The translations under genes and the position numbers were made by a program. The notes beneath the pieces were generated by a model. The model ran no database searches. It saw only the letters and a list, made by a program, of their open reading frames with translations, and had not been told where the DNA came from. 13,858 nt of DNA from Xylaria sp. FL1777. Taxonomy: Eukaryota; Ascomycota; Sordariomycetes; Xylariales; Xylariaceae. Of the stretch, positions 9,125-13,858 are shown piece by piece; the first letter of the stretch is position 1, and every line of letters begins with the position of its first letter. The DNA lies in assembly GCA_022578965.1 (NCBI GenBank), contig MU401007.1, positions 1 to 13,858 on the forward strand. The letters run 5' to 3'.

Positions 9125-10339
9125 TAACTTTAAAAAACATTTTATTTTAAGCTTTATATTCGAATATTAGCGTTTGGCCTTTTGTTTTAAACTATATTTA
9201 GCTTTTTTAATTTTTTTTATGTAGTTTTTAAAGGTTTTCTTTTTTTTAGGTAGTTTAATATAATTTACGATTTTATTATTTTATTAGTTTCGGATGTTTT
9301 TTATAACTTTAATCTAGTTTAAATTATTTGTAGCAAAAATATAGTTTGTATAAGCATATTATAGTTTACGCTAAATAAAATAAAGAATAGCGTTTTGGTT
9401 TTTAGTTATGTTTTAAAAAATAAGTCGATTTTTTAAGAATTTTTTTGTAGCTTTTCTAGTATATATTTTAAAACGTTTTTTTAAACTTTTTAAAAGCAAC
9501 TTTAGTTCAGCTAATTGTAGTAACTTTTGCTAAAGCGCTATAATTTTATTGTTTTATTATAAAAGTACTAAGCTAGCTAATAAATAATCGAACAACTTTA
9601 TAATTTATGTTCCGTTAGAGTTTTTTTTTTTAAGCAACGCTTTAATATAATTGCTAAAAAAATAAATATTAATGTATATAATGTTTTTGCTGTTAGCTAT
9701 AACTTTTTAATCGTTAAAGTTGTTTTACTTAAGGTTAAACGTGCTAACGTTTTCTTATTTAATTTTAATAGATTTTTTTTTAGTATAAGTAGATTTTAAA
9801 GTATTACTACAACTATTATTACAACAATTTAATAAAAAATAAAAAAAAAAAAAGTTGTTATTACTACTGTTGTAAAGTAAGTTTAATAGTTTACTTTTAG
9901 TGTTTTAAGTTCTAGTATTAAGGTTGTTAGTTCTTTTAGGCTTACTAGTTTTAGTAAGGTTAAATAAATTAAAAAAATCTAGCAGTTTTAGTAAATTGTT
10001 TTTTTCTTTTTCTTTTTTAGCTTTTTTAGTTCTTTTGCTAATTTTGCGAATTTCTTTAGCTAGTTTGCTTATGCTAAGCTTTAATTTTTTAGTGCTATTA
10101 TTTATGTTATTTTTTAATATTTTTATTAACTGTTTTAGCGTTGCTATATTTTTTTTATTTTGTTTTTAGCTAGATTTTATTTTTTTAGCTTTTTTTATAA
10201 AGAACTAAACTGTTGCTACGTTTATTTTAACTTTTAAGTTTTCTACAGTAGTAAGTTTAGCATTTATTGTCTAGCTAAGTTTCTTTGGGTTTTTGGGTTT
10301 TTTTAGATCTTTTGGACCTTTGTTATGCATGTTTAACAT
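9125..10339 (-). pseudogene. gag-like N-terminal region with coiled coil
   Basis: The frame begins MLNMHNKGPKDLKKPKNPKK. It continues through a heptad-rich stretch (10147-9995: ATLKQLIKILKNNI, KLKLSISKLAKEIRKI, KKAKKEKEK) that should form a coiled coil, common in gag proteins for multimerisation. After a low-complexity patch with A and T runs (about 9860-9770) comes a helical part, SKNIIYINIYFFSNYIKALL, then IIKLFDYLLASLVLL, AELKLLLKSLKKRFKIY and FKNYIKKIKKAKYSLKQKAK. That layout and position just inside the 5' LTR fit a Ty3/gypsy capsid, though capsid proteins diverge too fast for motif proof. It would build the virus-like particle. The 9924-10169 plus-strand open frame is the antisense of the coiled coil and is not a gene. 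Confidence 0.65.
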
Positions 10340-10892
10340 GTTGTTTAATAGTGCAATTATATTATTAGGTAAAAATTTAAGTAAGTATAAACTAATAAAG
10401 CTATTATTAAGTAGCATATGTAATTTTAATTTAACGCAGCAAGTTATAAAGAATAATGCGATAAACTATAAGAGGTAATAAAAGATACTTTAATTTTAGT
10501 ACTAATAGCAAGCTACTACGTTTTAGATTTCGGTAAAAACTAAGCTAACTAACCTAAAAGCTACGTTAAGTTAAATATAATAAATAATTCGCAACGTTTG
10601 CAAAAATATACGGTTTGCTATAAGTTGCTTACGCAATTTTACAAAACAAGTACTTTTAAAATACAAAAGTAATAAGCGGACTAAATCTAGCTAAATATAA
10701 TATAAAAGTTTATTTAGCGCTAAAAAACAAGCGTTCATAGCAAAATACTTGCTTTAACAAAGTTAATTAGTAGTACTATAGCTTACAAAAGTAAGTTAAT
10801 TACTATTAACAAAAAAAAATATCTTTATAACTTTACGATTAAAAAACTAAGTAGTTTTAGTATAGTATAATATAGTATTTATAATAAAACAA
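10340..10892 (-). other. 5' leader of the element
   Basis: About 550 bp between the primer-binding site and the chosen gag start, T-rich on the coding strand in its upper part (10500-10890) while the gag part is A-rich. That composition switch near 10490 is a reason to put the coding start below it. The frame between about 10490 and 10340 is still fairly open (LHMLLNNSFISLYLLKFLPN), with an alternative ATG at 10417, so gag could begin slightly earlier. The plus-strand frame 10293-10478 has no protein-like features. Confidence 0.5.
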
Positions 10893-10908
10893 GCGTAATA
10901 AAGCACTA
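10893..10908 (-). other. candidate primer-binding site
   Basis: On the coding strand, three bases after the 5' LTR, the sequence is TAGTGCTTTATTACGC. If the first A was G before mutation it starts TGGTGCTT, the complement of a tRNA 3' end AAGCACCA. That end is found, for example, on yeast threonine tRNA. TGG right after the 5' LTR is the standard start of a primer-binding site, and nothing similar follows the other LTR in the opposite direction, so it supports minus-strand orientation. The match beyond the first eight bases is not established. Confidence 0.45.
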
Positions 10909-10911
10909 CTT

Positions 10912-11124
10912 TAATAAAAAGGTTAATAAGTAGTAAAACAAATGATCGATTTTTTAAGTTTTATATAATACTAGCTAATCTAGTATTTTTATAGTGGGTA
11001 TAAAGCACGGGCTATATATGCTTTATTTTTATAGCTATGGTGTGTAGTTTAGCTTATAAAGCTAATGCTACTTATAGACTTTCTTCTAGAGGTTACTAGT
11101 TCGATTCTTTACGCGGGCTTATTA
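10912..11124 (-). repeat. right LTR (5' LTR of the element)
   Basis: 213 bp, collinear with 3119-3331. On the plus strand it begins TAATAAAAAGG and ends GGGCTTATTA. It differs from the left LTR only by transitions, each LTR keeping C or G at some sites where the other has T or A. This copy contains a near-perfect polymerase III box B, AGTTCGATTCT, at 11098-11108, which is altered in the left copy. As the 5' LTR it would have driven transcription leftwards. Confidence 0.95.
11024..11034 (-). promoter_or_regulatory. candidate TATA box of the 5' LTR
   Basis: The coding strand reads CTATAAAAATA here, and an identical copy lies 40 bp downstream at 10994-10984. Both copies are also intact in the other LTR, so they predate insertion. 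One of them is a plausible TATA element for polymerase II transcription of the retroelement RNA. In sequence this AT-rich a TATA-like word is common; the identical pair within a conserved LTR is the only support. Confidence 0.35.
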
Positions 11125-11129
11125 TTTAT
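11125..11129. repeat. right target-site duplication TTTAT
   Basis: Matches 3114-3118 exactly and abuts the right LTR end, as described for the left copy. Confidence 0.7.
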
Positions 11130-13858
11130 AAATTATTATTACTATTTTTTTTATTTATATAATTATATACTTTTTATATTTAGTTACTTATTTAGTTTTT
11201 AGCTTTTTAGCTATTAATTTTTTATAACTGCTAAGTATTAATATATTTATTACTTTTAATTTTTTAAAACCTTTATTAATGCATAGTAGTAAAAGTACTT
11301 TAAAAACTTCTTTAACGGATTATTGTTAAGAATTCTATTATTACTTATAAATTAAGACCTTAAAAGTAAACCTATTATATTAATATATAATAGATCTATT
11401 ATATTTACATATTTTTAACTCTTTAGCTTTAACTTTTTGCGCAAATAACACAGCAATAATTTAATGCGCTTAAAAAAACGCCCTAGCAACGTTATAATAG
11501 GTCTTTATAAAAATATACGAACTAATAAAACAACATAACATTAAAATATATTAAAGCTTAAAGTATTGCAACATTAATAGTAATAAATAAGCAAATATAC
11601 TAGTAAAACTAAAGTTAAAAAACGGACTTTATAACTTTAAAGCTACTTTAATATTATTTTAGGTGCCTTAAACTAAAAACATAAAACAGCAAGCTATGCT
11701 TGCTATAAGCTATAACTTACTTTTTTTAAAGGCCTGTGCAAATGTATTTATAGGTTTAAAGCTTACGTTTTATATATTTTAGTTTAAAGCACTTTTGTTA
11801 ATTTTCGAGCTAAGGTTTACTTTATATATATATGCATACTATTTATATTTATAGATTATTTGCTAATAAAACCTAAAAAAAACAATTATAATATTGCTTA
11901 AAGCTTTTTATAGTAATACTTATATTTAGCGCTAACTTTATAATTAAAATACTTTATTATATTATAATATTTTAAGCTTAAACGGTTAAAAGTTAAGCTT
12001 TATTTATTAATTTATTAATTAGTATTATTTTTTTATTTTATTATAAAATTACAAACTTTTAACAATTTTAGCTTTAGCTTAATTAATAGTTACTTTTTAA
12101 AAAAACTAATAGCTTTAAAACTTTTAAAATTTATTAAAAAACTTAGCAAACTAAATAAACTAGCTAATAATGCAGTATTAAAGCATTTACTTAGTAATTA
12201 TATTTAGTATTTTATGCAGTATATTTTGCTGTAATTAAAATATAACTAATAATACATGTTAAAATATAACTTTATATAAGCTATTATTAATGCTATTTTA
12301 AATTATTATTAATTTAACAAATTATATAAGCTTAAGCTTAAAGCTAAACAAGTTAAGTTAATTTAGCATATAATATTTTATTATAATAATATTATATTAG
12401 TAGTTTAAACTAGTTATAAAAAAAGCATTATATTATAAACTGTTTTAGTTATTATATAAAGTATAATAACTTTATAGTTATACTTATTAAAACAATTAAA
12501 ACATAATTAGTTTAACTTAATTGCTTAAATTTTTAATATTTATTTATTATTAATAATAAATAATATAATAAAAGTTAATTAGTATTATATAAATAGTTAT
12601 AAAAGTATGTTTTTATTATTTAATAAAATAATACTATATAAGCTAAGTTAACTTTAAAACGCTTTATATATATTATTTTTAAGCTTAAATAAGCTACTTA
12701 AAAACATTTTATTAATTTGCTTTATAATCTTTTGTTTAATTAAAAGATTACGTTTATAACTATTAATAAGCTTTATATAGTTTATTAATAAAAAGATTTT
12801 TAAATTATATACCTTAATATATATTATATAAAAGCGTTAATTTTACAAAATATATTATAGTTTAGTTATATTGCTATACTAAGCTTAAACGCTTAAAAGT
12901 TTATATTGCTTAAAGCTAGATTTTAATAGCAAAATATTTGTTTAAAAAAACTGCAATTTATTTATGCTTTAGTTAATTAGCTTAATATATTTTTTGTTGT
13001 TTATTTTATAAAAAAAAGTACTATTATAAAAAATTACTAGTAATTAAATTTCTTAATTAGTAGAACATAATGCAGTATAGCATACTTAATTCCTAAAACC
13101 ATTGTTTTTATAAATAGCAAAAAAAGGCTTATTGCTATGCGTTATTTTTTAATAATATAGCTTTAAAAATTAAAGTTTATTTTAACTAAAGTAAAGCGCT
13201 TTGTTTAAAAATATAATATAAATATACGTTTTAATAACTAATAATAGTTATATAATAAGTTTATAAAGCTAAATTTTCTTTGTTAAATTATGTTTATTAT
13301 TATAACTTTTAAAATAAAAATAAATATTTATAATATAATATATATTGTTTAGTTTAGCTTTATTGCTTTTAAAGACTTTTTAAACTTATTATAAAGGTTT
13401 AGCTAAGCTGTTTAAAATAATATAATACAAAAAACAGCATTTTTTTTTGCTTTTTATTAATATTTTAATTTATTAAAAGCGTAAAAAGTTAAGCTTTTTA
13501 AATTAAAGCATAAAAAAAAGCTACTAAAAAACAATTAAAATAATTTATGCTTTATAATAAACATAAATAATAATGCATTAAAAAGCTTAACGTTTAGTTA
13601 TATATAGTTTATACTATTAAACTATTAATTAATTATAACTAATAAGCTTAAAAATAAAAATAGTTTAATAGTTAACTTTAAACTAAAATAGTTTAAGCTA
13701 ATTAAGCTTATTAAATAAACTAAAGCTAAACTAAAGTTTAAAAATAAGCTATAAGCTATTTAACTAAACATATATAAGTTTATAAATATAAAATGCTTTA
13801 AAAAATATGCTTTATAGTTTTTATAGCAGCTAAATAATAAAAATATTAAAAAGCAAAA
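11130..13858. other. AT-rich right flank, no supportable gene
   Basis: About 2.7 kb of RIP-like DNA with stops in all frames. The part 11260-11860 holds slightly more G and C (for example CGCCCTAGC near 11480) and may be a less eroded repeat fragment, but I could not read a protein from it on either strand. Inverted repeats occur: CTATTATAT at 11372-11380 against 11385-11393, and AGCAAGC at 11688-11694 against 11698-11704. From 11900 onward the sequence is nearly pure A/T with AGC and GCT islands. No LTR, tRNA or other RNA gene is seen. Confidence 0.65.

Larger units (their letters stand above)
3509..10339 (-). pseudogene. gag-pol polyprotein relic in one continuous frame
   Basis: Reading codons that start at positions 3n+1 on the minus strand gives recognisable retroelement protein from about 10339 to a stop at 3511-3509, 2277 codons including the stop. 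I checked the register at points including 10417, 9742, 9508, 9124, 8698, 8344, 7933, 7414, 6493, 5974, 4984, 4201 and 3850, and all agree, so there is no net indel. The in-frame stops are TAA, TAG and occasionally TGA, the products of CAA, CAG, TGG and CGA after C-to-T change on either strand. ATG at 10339 is chosen because the gag-like sequence starting MLNMHNKGPKDL follows; ATG at 10417 is an alternative. A fused single gag-pol frame is known in several fungal chromoviruses. A real gag stop cannot be excluded, because RIP stops hide it. Individual domains are listed separately. Confidence 0.85.
3119..11124 (-). mobile_element. RIP-decayed Ty3/gypsy chromovirus LTR retrotransposon
   Basis: An 8006-bp element bounded by 213-bp LTRs and a 5-bp TTTAT duplication. 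Its coding strand is the minus strand, so the right LTR is the 5' LTR. The minus strand carries, in one frame, gag-like, zinc-finger, protease-linker, reverse transcriptase, RNase H, integrase and chromodomain relics in the order typical of Metaviridae chromoviruses. The element would have copied itself through an RNA intermediate. It is dead: stops occur every few codons and catalytic acidic residues are replaced. Both termini read TA...TA, as expected if the canonical TG...CA ends were hit by C-to-T change. There is no second insertion inside it and no large deletion that I can see. The LTR pair, orientation and domain order support each other strongly. I do not assign a named family. Confidence 0.93.

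Noticed and set aside
8726..9127. 133-codon plus-strand open frame, hydrophobic Ile/Ala/Val repeats
   Set aside because: It is the exact antisense register of the gag-pol frame through a 6-bp periodic repeat; the periodicity alone keeps stops out.
9924..10169. 81-codon plus-strand open frame rich in Leu and Phe
   Set aside because: Antisense of the Lys/Leu-rich coiled coil of the gag-like region, where the coding strand lacks the codons that would give antisense stops.
11372..11704. Short inverted repeats as possible terminators or regulatory sites
   Set aside because: Such palindromes are expected often in near-pure A/T DNA and no gene lies nearby.
1..13858. Organelle or naturally AT-rich protist genome
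   Set aside because: Transition-only LTR differences, stops at Gln/Trp codons and catalytic Asp-to-Asn changes point to directed C-to-T mutation of repeats rather than uniform base bias.

Overview
The window looks like an AT-rich, repeat-induced-point-mutation (RIP) block of a filamentous ascomycete-type fungus. Roughly a fifth of bases are G or C by eye. TpA is abundant, runs of A and T are everywhere, no intact host gene is visible, and every readable gene is riddled with TAA/TAG stops. The organism is inferred from this mutation style and from the type of retroelement, not from a host gene.

The main object is one LTR retrotransposon at 3119-11124, lying on the minus strand. Two direct repeats of exactly 213 bp (3119-3331 and 10912-11124) bound it, and the 5-bp sequence TTTAT flanks both outer edges. 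The two LTRs differ at about 21 positions. All 21 are transitions, with no indel, which is the expected RIP signature. Read on the minus strand, a single frame (codons starting at positions of the form 3n+1) carries, from right to left: a gag-like protein with a coiled coil (about 10339-9125), a hexanucleotide low-complexity stretch (9120-8727), a relic C2H2 zinc finger (8479-8417), a protease/linker region (8344-7034), reverse transcriptase (6949-6100), RNase H (6060-5540), integrase (5540-4040), a chromodomain (4036-3881) and a basic tail ending at 3509. This is the Ty3/gypsy order with a C-terminal chromodomain, so I call it a chromovirus. I see no net frameshift over about 6.8 kb. The decay is by substitution: Gln/Trp/Arg codons became stops, and catalytic Asp and Glu became Asn and Lys.

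The flanks (1-3113 and 11130-13858) are even more AT-rich and hold no gene I can support. The left flank has a 38-bp tandem repeat with long palindromes (2994-3107) just outside the insertion, and a doubtful Lys-rich coding relic at about 2250-2610. The right flank has only AT-rich sequence with short inverted repeats. The element is visibly less eroded than its flanks, so it probably inserted into an already mutated block.

Nothing here is a working system. I found no novel defence, toxin or metabolic system. What merits attention is the indel-free, single-frame fossil gag-pol, the unusual CpT share among the LTR mutations, the zinc finger between gag and pol, and the hexamer repeat that leaves open frames on both strands.
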